Assembly: GCF_008795955.1 (NCBI RefSeq)
Contig: NZ_VMHN01000002.1
Span: forward strand, 124,001-188,000
Length of the DNA stretch: 64,000 bases
Source of the DNA: Marinobacter denitrificans
GTDB taxonomy: Bacteria; Pseudomonadota; Gammaproteobacteria; Pseudomonadales; Oleiphilaceae
Reading direction: 5' to 3'
Positions 43,930 through 53,566 of this stretch are shown here, piece by piece. The position numbers and the translations under genes are program-made. The notes beneath the pieces are model-generated. The model saw only the letters and a list, made by a program, of their open reading frames with translations, did no database searches and was not told the DNA's origin. The first letter of the stretch is position 1, and every line of letters begins with the position of its first letter.

Positions 43930-45888
43930 ATGCCACAAAGGATGTCCGACTTGCTGATAGCCCATGCACAGCAGACGTTTGTGGGTCGCATTGCCGAATT
44001 GGCAATTCTGGGTAAGATGCTGGAACCGCAGGGGCCCCGAATAGTGCACGTTCACGGGATCGCCGGCATTGGTAAATCTACCCTGCTGACCAGGTTTGCC
44101 AGCGTTGCCCGGGCTGAGGGAGCCAAGGTTATCCTGCTTGACTGTCGCCATATAGAGCCGACGGAGCAGGGCGTGCTGCGAGCCTTGGGGGAGGCAACAG
44201 GCGGGCCGGCGCAGGAGATGGAGACCGTTGTTGGTTGTCTGGGACGTCTTGGCGGCGTGGTTGTATTGGCTTTCGATACCTTTGAGGTTTTCCGGCTGCT
44301 GGATACATGGCTGAGGCAGGTATTCATCCCGATGCTTCCGGAGAATGTCAGGGTTGTGCTTGTTGGGCGCGAGCCACCGGCCGGCGCCTGGTATTCCAGC
44401 CCTGGATGGGGACAGTTGATGCGCGCAGTGCCGGTGTCTTCCCTGAGCGAAAACGAAGCAGGGGAGCTTTTGCGGAGCCTGGGGGTCAGTCCGGAGCAAG
44501 AGGCGCTCATTGCCCGCTCTACCCACGGCCATCCGTTGGCGTTGAAACTGGCAGCAGCGGCCATGGGGGACGCAACGCCTGAGCAGTGGCCTGCCGGTAC
44601 ACCCATACAGCACGCCCTGGATGAGCTGACGCTCCTCTTCCTTGACGATGTGAACGATACGGTCACCACACGGGTGCTTGAAGGTTCCGCGGTTGTCCGC
44701 CGTGTCACTATCTCATTGTTGCAGGCCCTGTTCCCAGATCTGCCTCCCCGGGAGGCGTTGGACCGACTGCGCCGCTTGCCCTTTGTCGATGCCACCAGTG
44801 ATGGCCTGATGATTCATGAGGCGGTGCGGGAGGCGATTGCACGCTCCCTTCATGCGAGTGACCCTGAACGCTACCTCACATACCGGCGCAGTGCCTGGCG
44901 ACAACTGACTCGCGAGGCCGGTTTCGCAGGGGATGGTGACCTCTGGCGTTATACCGCAGATGTACTGTTCCTGATCGAGAATCCGGTGGTTCGGGAAGCT
45001 TTTTTCCCCAGTGGCTCGCCCGTTGGGCTCTCCGTGGAAACCGCGAGGGCAGTGGATGAAGCGGCCCTGACTGATATTCTTCATGCCCGTGAAGGTGCTG
45101 AAGCCTCTGGGACAATTCTGACGTGGTGGCGTCGTTTACCGCGGCTGTTTTCAGTGGTCCGTACCTGTGAAGGGCCCGTTGTAGGCTTTTACTGCAAGTT
45201 TCGATCAGACGAGGTGGAGCCGGGCTGGCTGCTCGATGATCCCATTACGGAGCAATGGTACTTACACCTGAAACGGCAGCCCATGCCACGGGAGGCGATT
45301 GCGCTGTTTTGCCGCCGATGGCTGAGTGTTGATGACGGCGATTCTCCAGGTGATGTACAGGCCGCAGTCTGGCTCGACCTCAAGCGGGCCTATATGGAGC
45401 TCAGGCCAAGGCTCCGCCGTGTTTACCTGACGATTACGAATCTTGAGGCCTATGGAGCCGTGGCCCGGCGTTTGGGGTTTGAAGTACTGGCGGATCGAGC
45501 TGTGGTGATGGACGGGCGGGTTTACCACTCCGCAGTGCTCGACTTTGGCCCGGCGTCGGTGGACGGCTGGTTGGCCGATCTTGCTGCAGCAGAGCTTGGC
45601 GTGGAACGAGAGCATGGGTTGTTGGATGTGGACGCCAGGGAACTGGTGCTCGATGAGCGCAGGGTGGCCCTGACGCCGCTGGAGTTCGGCGTCATGCGCT
45701 ACCTGGTAGCCCGTAGGGGTAAGGCAGTATCCCGTAGTGAGTTGCTGCGCGATGTATGGGGGACGAGCTACGAAGGCGGCAGCAACGTGGTTGACGCGGT
45801 TGTAAGAACCCTGAGGCGGAAGCTGGGGGCCCACGCCTCCCGTATTGAGACCGTTACCGGCGTTGGATACCGGCTGCGGGAACCCTGA
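43930..45888 (+). CDS. STAND-type ATPase / GNAT-like / winged-helix fusion regulator
   Basis: 652 residues. Residues 15-300: P-loop NTPase of STAND type, Walker A GIAGIGKST (43-51), Walker B VVLAFDTF, then a helical part. Residues about 370-530 (VVGFYCKFRSDEVEPG, LTITNLEAYGAVARRLGFEV) look like an acetyltransferase (GNAT) fold. Residues about 555-650: OmpR-type winged helix (LTPLEFGVMRYLVARRGK, VVDAVVRTLRRKLG). AGGAGG lies 5 nt before the ATG. It is divergent from DUF1326-DUF2182, its likely targets (inference). Confidence 0.85.
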   Translation: MPQRMSDLLIAHAQQTFVGRIAELAILGKMLEPQGPRIVHVHGIAGIGKSTLLTRFASVARAEGAKVILLDCRHIEPTEQGVLRALGEATGGPAQEMETVVGCLGRLGGVVVLAFDTFEVFRLLDTWLRQVFIPMLPENVRVVLVGREPPAGAWYSSPGWGQLMRAVPVSSLSENEAGELLRSLGVSPEQEALIARSTHGHPLALKLAAAAMGDATPEQWPAGTPIQHALDELTLLFLDDVNDTVTTRVLEGSAVVRRVTISLLQALFPDLPPREALDRLRRLPFVDATSDGLMIHEAVREAIARSLHASDPERYLTYRRSAWRQLTREAGFAGDGDLWRYTADVLFLIENPVVREAFFPSGSPVGLSVETARAVDEAALTDILHAREGAEASGTILTWWRRLPRLFSVVRTCEGPVVGFYCKFRSDEVEPGWLLDDPITEQWYLHLKRQPMPREAIALFCRRWLSVDDGDSPGDVQAAVWLDLKRAYMELRPRLRRVYLTITNLEAYGAVARRLGFEVLADRAVVMDGRVYHSAVLDFGPASVDGWLADLAAAELGVEREHGLLDVDARELVLDERRVALTPLEFGVMRYLVARRGKAVSRSELLRDVWGTSYEGGSNVVDAVVRTLRRKLGAHASRIETVTGVGYRLREP

Positions 45889-45900
45889 GAGCCGCACTTG

Positions 45901-48585
45901 TTAAGCGATTGTTCGTACATAGACGTCGTGCTGGGGGAAGGGGATCTTGATACCGGCTTCATGCAGGGCTCGAGTGGTGGCGGCATGAATCTCGTGGGAC
46001 AGAGGCATGATGTCCAGGGGGTCATTCACAAATACCCGCAGCTCAAATTCAATGCGGCTCTCGCCGAGGCCGACGCAGAATACTGCCGCCGCAGGGTCAT
46101 CCACCACCCGCTCGTTGTTTTGTGCTACCTCGGTCAGCAGGTCCTGAACCCGGTCGACATCAGAGCCGTAGGCAACGCCGACGTGCAGTATTACACGCGT
46201 GATTGAGTCGGAGAGTGTCCAGTTCGTGAGATCCTGGGTTACGAAGGTTTTGTTGGGAATGATCTGTTCCTTGCGGTCCCAGTCAACCAGTGTTGTTGCA
46301 CGAATGCGAATCCGCGACACCGTACCCGTAATGCCTCCGATGGTGACGGTATCTCCGACGCGGATCGGGCGCTCAAACAGCAGGATGATGCCGGACACAA
46401 AGTTAGCGACGATCTCCTGCAGACCAAACCCCAGGCCCACCCCGAGTGCGGCTACCAGCCACTGCAGTTTGGACCATTGCACCCCGATCACCCCAAGGAA
46501 GACCACCACGCCAATTAACACCAGGGTATAGGTGGTGAGCGTGGTGATGGCATAGCCGGTTCCGGGCTCAAGCTTCATCCGGCTGAGCACCATGACTTCC
46601 AGGGTGCCGGGCAGGTTTTTGACAGCGAGCACAGTTCCCACGCCGACCAACAGCGCTAGCAGCAGGTCACCGAGGGTAATGGGTAATGGATCACCGCCTT
46701 CAAGATCGGTAGCGATGGTCCAGAGTGTGATGTTATCGAACAGCTGAAGGGCCGGTATCAGGCCGGCCCAGAACAGCCAGAGGCCGGAAATGACCAGCGC
46801 GGAAACCAGGATGCGCAAAAGTGCAGTGCTTTGCTGACTGATATCCTTGAGGTCCATTTCCGGCATATCCAGGGTTTGGGGCACCCCTTCGCCCGAGGAC
46901 TCCGCCGCTTCCTTGGTGTCGGCGACTTTCCGTTCTGCCTCTCGGTGCTCCCGCAACCGCTCTAGGGTCAGACGACGCTCCCTGACCGAAAGTGCCCGCA
47001 GCCCTACATAGAACACCATAGCGTTGAAGGCTATCCAGCATATGCTGATGAACAGGTTTCGTTCCAGTTCCAGGGCCGTGTAGTGGTACCCGACCAGTGA
47101 TGCCACCACCAGTAACAGAGGTGTTGCAACCGCCAGTACATGCAGGGCCAGCAGGAACCTGTTCTCGGGCCGGTCGGACCGGACTGCGCTCATAATACGC
47201 TGCGCGAACACTGACAGGGCTATGGATACCGCGGTAAAAAGCAGACGTCCCAGGCTGCCTTCAAATTCGGAGCCGCCGGGTGTGGCAGTGGTTGGCAATA
47301 TAACGGTGATAGGAATGATCACCGCAAGAAGGAACGGGAGTTCCCGCCGAATGGCGCGTAGCGAGTCGATATGCCAGTGGAAATGGGCGTCTCCCAGCCC
47401 GCCGCGGCGTGCTACGTTCTTGATGAAGGCCAGCAGGAGGGTGACAAGGGCCGCCGTGGCCAGGCCCTTTGAGAGCGCGGCGTAAAAATCGTTGCCTTCC
47501 ATCAGCAAAAGCGCCCCGACGGCAAACACCAGCACGCCGGGCAAGGCCAGTAACACGCTGTTGGCAAACGCATACAGAGTAAATTCAATACGGTCATGGC
47601 CAACATTGCCAACGTACTGGCCATTGACGTCCAGATTACGCTTGATGGTTCGCCGCTTGATCAGCAGCAACGCCAGAAGGGCAACGAGAATCACTGTGCG
47701 GCCACCGCGCTCCTTGACCGATTTATTAATGGCATCGCTGAGCGGGTCAACCCGTAACTGCCCGGCAAACCAGGTGACTGCGTTCACCAGTTCAGTCAGG
47801 GTGGTCGCTCCCACCACCGGCGCGCTGGGCAGCCAGAACAGGCGCTGGTGCAACAGAATCTGATAGGCCTCTACGCGATCCTTGAGGGCCGATACCGTAC
47901 TGTAGTAGTCGTTCAGAACCTGGATGTGTTCGGTAACCGTCTTGTGCAACTGGCGAATCAGGCTGGCTCGCTGGCTCCTTAGTTGGTCGCGGGCATCGTC
48001 GCCCGGGTCGATAATGGCTTCAAACTCCTCCAGTCGAAGCTGCTCCTCCCGTGCTGTCGATAGCTGGTCTTCGATGTCCACAATCAGGTCACTCGCGATG
48101 CCTTGACGCTTCAGGCGTTCAAGTCGCTGCTTGAGCAGGTTCGCGTAGTCACCGGTCAGGTTGAGGCCGGCTTTTTCCAGCCGGAGTTCAAAACTCTCGT
48201 ATTCGTCGTTGAGCCGGTTGAGAAGCGATTCTGCGTAGGTGAGCCGGCTTCGGGTAGACTCAACCGCCCCCAGGCGTTGGTCGAGAGAGGTTCTCAGAGC
48301 TTGTATCTGTTGCCGGATATCCGCGGTCTCGGTGTCGGGAAGCTGGATCTGTGGGGGCGCTTCCGCCTCTGCTTCCAGTTCGGGCTGGACAGCGGGCCTT
48401 GCTTCTTCGGGCTCCTCTTTTTCTTCTTTGTCAGCCGTCTCGGCGCCTTCCTTTTCAGTCTTCTCACCGCCACCTTCGCTGGGCTGTTCGGCGTAGGCAG
48501 GCGCGGCGGCACAGACCAGTACTATTGCCCATTTCAGAAAGAGTGAGCGGAACCAGCGGCATGAGCTTGGGCTTGGGCGGTTCAC
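45901..48585 (-). CDS. large mechanosensitive channel of the MscS family
   Basis: 894 residues, GTG start with AAGGAG 9 nt upstream. Signal peptide (cleavage near AYAEQ), an acidic low-complexity stretch, a periplasmic coiled-coil region (about 85-260), about eleven membrane helices, then the MscS pore and vestibule: GVGLGFGLQEIVANFVSGII, RPIRVGDTVTIGGITG, VDWDRKEQIIPNKTF. The size suits MscK/MscM-type channels that open on hypo-osmotic shock. It is third in a minus-strand row with a GDPD and an LtaS-like enzyme. Confidence 0.9.
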   Translation of the reverse strand: MNRPSPSSCRWFRSLFLKWAIVLVCAAAPAYAEQPSEGGGEKTEKEGAETADKEEKEEPEEARPAVQPELEAEAEAPPQIQLPDTETADIRQQIQALRTSLDQRLGAVESTRSRLTYAESLLNRLNDEYESFELRLEKAGLNLTGDYANLLKQRLERLKRQGIASDLIVDIEDQLSTAREEQLRLEEFEAIIDPGDDARDQLRSQRASLIRQLHKTVTEHIQVLNDYYSTVSALKDRVEAYQILLHQRLFWLPSAPVVGATTLTELVNAVTWFAGQLRVDPLSDAINKSVKERGGRTVILVALLALLLIKRRTIKRNLDVNGQYVGNVGHDRIEFTLYAFANSVLLALPGVLVFAVGALLLMEGNDFYAALSKGLATAALVTLLLAFIKNVARRGGLGDAHFHWHIDSLRAIRRELPFLLAVIIPITVILPTTATPGGSEFEGSLGRLLFTAVSIALSVFAQRIMSAVRSDRPENRFLLALHVLAVATPLLLVVASLVGYHYTALELERNLFISICWIAFNAMVFYVGLRALSVRERRLTLERLREHREAERKVADTKEAAESSGEGVPQTLDMPEMDLKDISQQSTALLRILVSALVISGLWLFWAGLIPALQLFDNITLWTIATDLEGGDPLPITLGDLLLALLVGVGTVLAVKNLPGTLEVMVLSRMKLEPGTGYAITTLTTYTLVLIGVVVFLGVIGVQWSKLQWLVAALGVGLGFGLQEIVANFVSGIILLFERPIRVGDTVTIGGITGTVSRIRIRATTLVDWDRKEQIIPNKTFVTQDLTNWTLSDSITRVILHVGVAYGSDVDRVQDLLTEVAQNNERVVDDPAAAVFCVGLGESRIEFELRVFVNDPLDIMPLSHEIHAATTRALHEAGIKIPFPQHDVYVRTIA

Positions 48586-48657
48586 GTCGGCGCGCTCCTT
48601 GCGGTAGATGGTAAAGTCACGTTCAAGATTAGACGAGTTCCTTCAGGTAATCAGCGG

Positions 48658-50454
48658 TTACCGTAGCCAGTTGCGCAGCTTGATCACCAGCACCTCGGCG
48701 TCAGTGAGTTTTTCGCGGCGCTCAAGGAGCTCGGCCAGCATATCTGGCCGGTCGGTAATGATATTGTCCACCCCCATGTCTATAAAGCGGGACATGGCAG
48801 CGGGATTGTTTACAGTCCACACATGCAGTTCCTTGCCGGACTGGCGGGTTTGGGCAACGGTCGCAGGCGTCACCCTGTTCTGGCGCAGGCCCAGAATGTC
48901 GAAGCTCTGTTCCCAAAGCGGACCGACAATGAATTGAGCCAGCAGCGTGGTTTTCAGTTCAGGGGCCAGTTGCCGTACTTCGGCCAGGACGGACCACTCA
49001 GCCGCCGCAATCACGGTGCCTTCAATGGCCTCCATCTTTTCCAGCAGACGAATCACTTCCCGTGTCAGCCCGGGGGTGTCGGGGTCAGGTTTTATATCAA
49101 CGTACAAACCGGCCCTGCCACGGGTCGTGGCGATAACTTCCTCCAGTGTGGCAATACGTTCATTACTGAAGCGGGCGCCAAACCACGACCCGGCATCCCG
49201 CTCGCGGGCCTCTTGCAGAGTAATATCAGAGATTTTGCCACCCAGGCCGAATACTCGCCTCATATCCGCATCATGCCAGAGCACGGGCACGCCGTCGGCC
49301 GTCATACGAACGTCAATCTCAATGTAGTCCGCCCCGTCTGTAATGGCTTGCTCAATGGCAGTCAACGTGTTTTCAGGTGCCTTGAAAGCACTGCCCCTGT
49401 GGGCAGTTATGGAAACTTCGTCCTGTTGTTCGAAGGACTGCAGAACGAACCAGGCCTGGGTGATTGCCAGCACGATGACGAGGGCTTCAGCGCTCCAGGC
49501 CAGGGGGCCCGCCTGTTTGGGCAAATCTTTTGTGGATACATGGGGGTGGCGGCCGGTTGCCTGGCGGTAAACGCTGTAAATAAGCATGCTGTAGGCGGCA
49601 ATACCTGCAAAGGCCAGCGTTATGGTGAAGAGAATATAAAGCGCCACAAAGGTCAGGGTGACGGGCATGAGCAGATCCATTTGCTCCGGTAATCTGGGCA
49701 GCAGATAGCTGCCAATGCCCTGGAACCCAAGAGTGACCAGAATCGGGAGTATCACCAGCCCTGCAAGGCCAGCGAGTAGGGCACCGGTAGCGGGGAAACG
49801 CTGGCCGTGAACATGATGGTTGCTTAGCTTGAGCGCCAGCCTGGCGCCATGGCCCTCCAGCAGAACCAGGGGAACAGAGAGTATCCATCTCAGGTAAAGC
49901 CAGCCATTACAGACGGCGATACCGAGCGCGGCAACGGCGGAGATGCCCATGAACCACCATACAACTGGTGGGCGTTCCAGTTTCAGGTAGTAGAGGTCGT
50001 GGGGGGAGAGAAGAAACTGGTAGGCGAGCACCACTGTAAGGAGGAACGGCATCGCGACCAGAAGGTGGCCTGTAACCTGTAACACCGCCAGTGCAGAAAG
50101 CTTTCTGAAGTGACGGGCGAGGGCCCACAGCGCCGACACAGCGATCCGGTACTCTCTGTGCCCACTCGAAGCAGCTATCCAGGTCATGCCGGCCTGCTGA
50201 AGAATCACCAGAAGCGTCGCGATGGTAGCGGTGGCGACAAGCCAAAGTAAGCCCCCGGGCGAAACCATGAATTGCACCAGGCCGCCGGTACTGATCGCAG
50301 CTTGCCCCGTGATCGGCCGAAGGGCTGCCATTGCACCGGACAACAGGGGGGTCAGGGCCGCGAGGGTCAGGCCAGTAAAGAACAGGTAAAATGTCAGTAA
50401 GCTCCGACGGTGTATGTGCAGAAACGCCAGAGTGTGCAGCGCAAGAATCTTCAT
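48658..50454 (-). CDS. membrane glycerophosphodiester phosphodiesterase
   Basis: 598 residues: an N-terminal membrane domain (about 1-320, eight to ten helices) and a C-terminal GDPD catalytic domain: TAHRGSAFKAPENTL with the catalytic His, YIEIDVRMTADGVPVLWHD, and DNIITDRPD. It hydrolyses glycerophosphodiesters to glycerol-3-phosphate. Located 34 bp after the LtaS-like gene, it may recycle phosphoglycerol products. RBS GGGAG is 11 nt upstream of the ATG. Confidence 0.9.
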   Translation of the reverse strand: MKILALHTLAFLHIHRRSLLTFYLFFTGLTLAALTPLLSGAMAALRPITGQAAISTGGLVQFMVSPGGLLWLVATATIATLLVILQQAGMTWIAASSGHREYRIAVSALWALARHFRKLSALAVLQVTGHLLVAMPFLLTVVLAYQFLLSPHDLYYLKLERPPVVWWFMGISAVAALGIAVCNGWLYLRWILSVPLVLLEGHGARLALKLSNHHVHGQRFPATGALLAGLAGLVILPILVTLGFQGIGSYLLPRLPEQMDLLMPVTLTFVALYILFTITLAFAGIAAYSMLIYSVYRQATGRHPHVSTKDLPKQAGPLAWSAEALVIVLAITQAWFVLQSFEQQDEVSITAHRGSAFKAPENTLTAIEQAITDGADYIEIDVRMTADGVPVLWHDADMRRVFGLGGKISDITLQEARERDAGSWFGARFSNERIATLEEVIATTRGRAGLYVDIKPDPDTPGLTREVIRLLEKMEAIEGTVIAAAEWSVLAEVRQLAPELKTTLLAQFIVGPLWEQSFDILGLRQNRVTPATVAQTRQSGKELHVWTVNNPAAMSRFIDMGVDNIITDRPDMLAELLERREKLTDAEVLVIKLRNWLR

Positions 50455-50488
50455 TCAGGTAAGGGTCTCCCGGTTTGAAGTTTCCGCT

Positions 50489-52345
50489 TCATGGATTCTC
50501 AATAGGTTGCATATAGGAGGCGTTGTTGAACAGCGCGGTACGTTCCTCAAAGGTCAGAAACGGGTCGGTATCCGTCTGTTTCAAAGTGCCGAACAGTCGT
50601 TTGGGATCGAACTGCCATGTGTTGCATTTGGTCATCAGTTCACTGCAACTCAGCAACTGGCCGGATTCCCGGAGGAAGTATTTCAGCCCTGTGTAGGTGT
50701 CGGCGAGCAACAGGTCTCGCGTGGTGTTCTGCTGCTGCACCAGCAGGCTGCGGCCAATCATGTTGCCGGTTTTTCTCCCCAGCCCGGTAATGTCGAGTAT
50801 TGTCGGGGGTATGTCTATCTGAGCGACGATCTGGTTCTCGGGGGCGTAGCGGGCCAGGGAATCTTCCTTGGGCGGTCTGACGGCCAGTATTCCGACGTTA
50901 TTGTTGAGGGGCACGGCCTCCGGATCCTGTCTGATAAAACCCCCGGATTCGTCAGAGGTGAGAATCACCAGGGTCTCGTCAAGAAGACCGTCTGAGGCGA
51001 GGCCATCCAGAAAACGATTCAGGGCTTCTTCCATGGTTTTCATGGCCTTTCGACGGGCTTGCTGTGGCTCGGTGTCAGCCAGCTCTTGAAGATCTTCGGT
51101 GTCAAAGTCGTCGTCCGATTCTTCTTCGCCGGTATTGAACGGATGATGGGTCCCTACGTTGAGCAGGGTTACCATCCAGGGTGCCGAGGTCGCGTCAAGC
51201 CGGCGGAGGCGTTTGTCGATACTGTCAAAATAAACTGGGTCCGGCGGCCCCCAGCCATTCACTTCTTCTCCTTCACGGATGAAAACTTCCGCTCCGCTCA
51301 CATCCTCGAAACCAACCCGCGGCATAAACTCGCCTTTTTGCATATAGTCCAGCGGGGCTGCCTGCCAGTACGCAGTGGTGTAACCACTTTCGAGCAGTCT
51401 TGACGGCATGCAGTCTGCGCTGGCCCGTTCTTCGGCCACGTCGACCATTTTTCTGGATTGCCTGCGGAAGTCGGGATACTCACCGCAGAGGATGGTAAAG
51501 GTTCCGCGGTCGGTCTGGCGCTCCATACTCAGCGCGTTCCTGTAAATGCGGAACCCGTGTCGGGTCAGGTTCTCCTCAAGGCTGCTCAGTCTCACGGAGG
51601 GATCGAGGTTGTGATACTCGCTCACTGTGGGGAAATAGCCTGCTGACAAGCCTTCAATCATGATGAGCAAAACGTTGGGCGGGTTCTCCACGTCGGGAGC
51701 GGCTACCTGCTGATGAAAAAAGTTGGTGTCGCCGGGCATTGCCTGGGCGTTTTCCGCTTGTTCACTTTCCGAGCTTTCTGAAGATGTAAAGGGGCTGACA
51801 AGGGCAACGGGAATCTGTGAGAAGAAACTGGCCACAAGATTATTGGTGGGTGTTGTAAGACTCTGAACGGAGCCACCATAGACAGCAACCACCAGCGTGG
51901 CGAATACAACCAGGCGCTTGCCGTCAGCTACGGGGGTGGGCACCCACCCTCGATGCAGCCGGTGCAATAGCCAGGCAAACAGAAGGTAGACAGGCAGCAG
52001 CAAGGAATGCCTGTTGATCAGGCTGCCGGTAATAAAGGTCGGATCCACTCCTTTGCCGATCAGGGCTAACTGGAAAAGCGTGCCGTGGACGGTAAGGTGC
52101 ATACCGGCAACAAAAGCGGCAACGCCAAGCAGAACGATCAGCAGCATTCTGAAGACACCTGCCGTAATGCTTAATAACACGGCCAGAACCAGTGCACCGG
52201 CAAGATCGCTCGCTAGCATGCCCACGGGGTTGGGCCAGAGACCGCTCTGTAGTATGTGGCTCGCCCTTACGATCAGCAGCCAGCAAAGCGCTAACAGCAC
52301 TGTCTGCGCAAAGTGCCGTGAGGTGAGCGCTGAGAAAAATGTCAT
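50489..52345 (-). CDS. LtaS/MdoB-like sulfatase-fold phosphoglycerol transferase
   Basis: 618 residues from the ATG at 52345; the longer frame to 52453 lacks RBS and would run into the divergent gene. Five N-terminal helices (to about 170), then an alkaline-phosphatase-like domain: NVLLIMIEGLSAGYF, nucleophile region RQTDRGTFTILCG, VTLLNVGTHHPF, LVILTSDESGG. Family members transfer phosphoglycerol from phosphatidylglycerol to glycans or cleave it. Acceptor unknown; in Gram-negatives osmoregulated glucans are likely. Confidence 0.87.
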   Translation of the reverse strand: MTFFSALTSRHFAQTVLLALCWLLIVRASHILQSGLWPNPVGMLASDLAGALVLAVLLSITAGVFRMLLIVLLGVAAFVAGMHLTVHGTLFQLALIGKGVDPTFITGSLINRHSLLLPVYLLFAWLLHRLHRGWVPTPVADGKRLVVFATLVVAVYGGSVQSLTTPTNNLVASFFSQIPVALVSPFTSSESSESEQAENAQAMPGDTNFFHQQVAAPDVENPPNVLLIMIEGLSAGYFPTVSEYHNLDPSVRLSSLEENLTRHGFRIYRNALSMERQTDRGTFTILCGEYPDFRRQSRKMVDVAEERASADCMPSRLLESGYTTAYWQAAPLDYMQKGEFMPRVGFEDVSGAEVFIREGEEVNGWGPPDPVYFDSIDKRLRRLDATSAPWMVTLLNVGTHHPFNTGEEESDDDFDTEDLQELADTEPQQARRKAMKTMEEALNRFLDGLASDGLLDETLVILTSDESGGFIRQDPEAVPLNNNVGILAVRPPKEDSLARYAPENQIVAQIDIPPTILDITGLGRKTGNMIGRSLLVQQQNTTRDLLLADTYTGLKYFLRESGQLLSCSELMTKCNTWQFDPKRLFGTLKQTDTDPFLTFEERTALFNNASYMQPIENP

Positions 52346-52444
52346 AGTGAATTCCGATGCTTGCCAAGGGTTCCGGCTGCCAATGTTTTGGTGCGGGGCA
52401 ACATTCCTGTAAAACAGGGTATCCCCACCGGCTGGAGGCTGGCA

Positions 52445-53284
52445 ATGTCGCACGTTAAATATGAATCGCTGTTAATCGGGCTCGTGCTCTTTCTGACCGG
52501 GTGTCTGCACACCAGCGAAGCCCCGGATCTGGACATCGAGCTCGCGCCCGATGAGCTGACCTGGATTGGTGAGCAGATTTTCCTTAATGAGTGTGCCGGC
52601 CGGAAAACCTGTCTGGTCCACTGGAATGAGGGAGAAGCCTTCCCATCCCTGGGGATCGGGCATTTTATCTGGTATCCGGCTGAGGTGGATGGGCAATTCG
52701 TTGAGAGCTTTCCGGAACTGGTCGGTTTCATGCGGGAGCAATCCGTAACACTTCCCCGTTGGTTGAATGAGCTGGAACCGTTTGACGCACCATGGCCGGA
52801 TCGTAATGCCTTCAGGCAGGCCGAAGACGATGCAGAGGCTAATGAAGAACGTGATGAAAGGGTGGCTTCGCTGAGAGAGTTTTTATGGGCCACTCGCGGT
52901 GTACAGGCGGATTTCATTGTACGGCGTGCGCGACAGGCGCTTGAGACAGTTGTGTCCGCCGCACCGGAGCCCCGTCAGGCCAAGCTTCGGGAGCATTTGC
53001 AGGAACTGATAGCGACTCCCGGCGGAGCGTACGCGGTTATTGATTACGTCAATTTCAAGGGTGAGGGGCTGTCAGCACAGGAAACCTACCAGGGCCAGGG
53101 CTGGGGGTTGCTGCAGGTGCTTCTCGCCATGCCTGAGAAAGATGGCTCCGTTCTTCATAGATTTCGGGTGGCGGCAAAAAACACGCTCACTCGCCGGGCA
53201 GAGCTTGCCCCGAAAGCCATAGAGCGCGAGAGATGGCTGCCTGGCTGGCTGGCAAGGATCGATACCTATCGTGAGCCGGGCTAA
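52445..53284 (+). CDS. lipoprotein with lysozyme-like motif, unknown function
   Basis: 279 residues from the ATG at 52445 (GGAGG 6 nt upstream; longer frame without RBS). Signal peptide with lipobox FLTGC (Cys 19). The mature part has VHWNEGEAFPSLGIGHFIWYP, whose SLGIGH stretch recalls the phage-lysozyme TIGIGH motif, with candidate catalytic Glu residues just before it. Later GQGWGLLQVLLAMP and a basic C-terminus. A peptidoglycan hydrolase role is inference only. It is divergent from the LtaS-like gene (99 bp). Confidence 0.8.
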   Translation: MSHVKYESLLIGLVLFLTGCLHTSEAPDLDIELAPDELTWIGEQIFLNECAGRKTCLVHWNEGEAFPSLGIGHFIWYPAEVDGQFVESFPELVGFMREQSVTLPRWLNELEPFDAPWPDRNAFRQAEDDAEANEERDERVASLREFLWATRGVQADFIVRRARQALETVVSAAPEPRQAKLREHLQELIATPGGAYAVIDYVNFKGEGLSAQETYQGQGWGLLQVLLAMPEKDGSVLHRFRVAAKNTLTRRAELAPKAIERERWLPGWLARIDTYREPG

Positions 53285-53504
53285 GCGGTTGAAAAGGCAC
53301 CGATGCAGAAAATCACCGGAAAACTGGTCGATTTCCATAACTGCTTCTATTTTATACATGAGCGTTCAGAAATGCCGGCTCAGGAGTCTCTGGCGGCCCA
53401 GTGCCCCGAATCGAAGCGTTGACCGCACAGTGTTGTGGCCTGTTGGTGTTATTGAGAAATGCTCATGAAAAAACAAATACTATAAATCAATGGGTTAGTT
53501 TGCA

Positions 53505-53520
53505 TGGCTTGTAAATTGCT
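53505..53520 (+). promoter_or_regulatory. candidate sigma-54 (-24/-12) promoter of aapJQMP
   Basis: TGGCTTGTAAATTGCT has the invariant GG and GC at the exact sigma-54 spacing (TGGC-N8-TTGC). It lies 47 bp before the aapJ ATG. Nitrogen control through NtrC is known for aap-type systems, and inferred here. The 280-bp gap around it otherwise holds only a 39-codon frame (53303-53422) I cannot support. Confidence 0.6.
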
Positions 53521-53566
53521 AAAAGCCAGATGCTCCTCTAACCAACGGAATTTCGGAGAACTCAGA

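Noticed and set aside
53303..53422. 39-codon plus frame before aapJ
   Set aside because: Only a weak AAGG upstream and no recognised relatives; could be chance.
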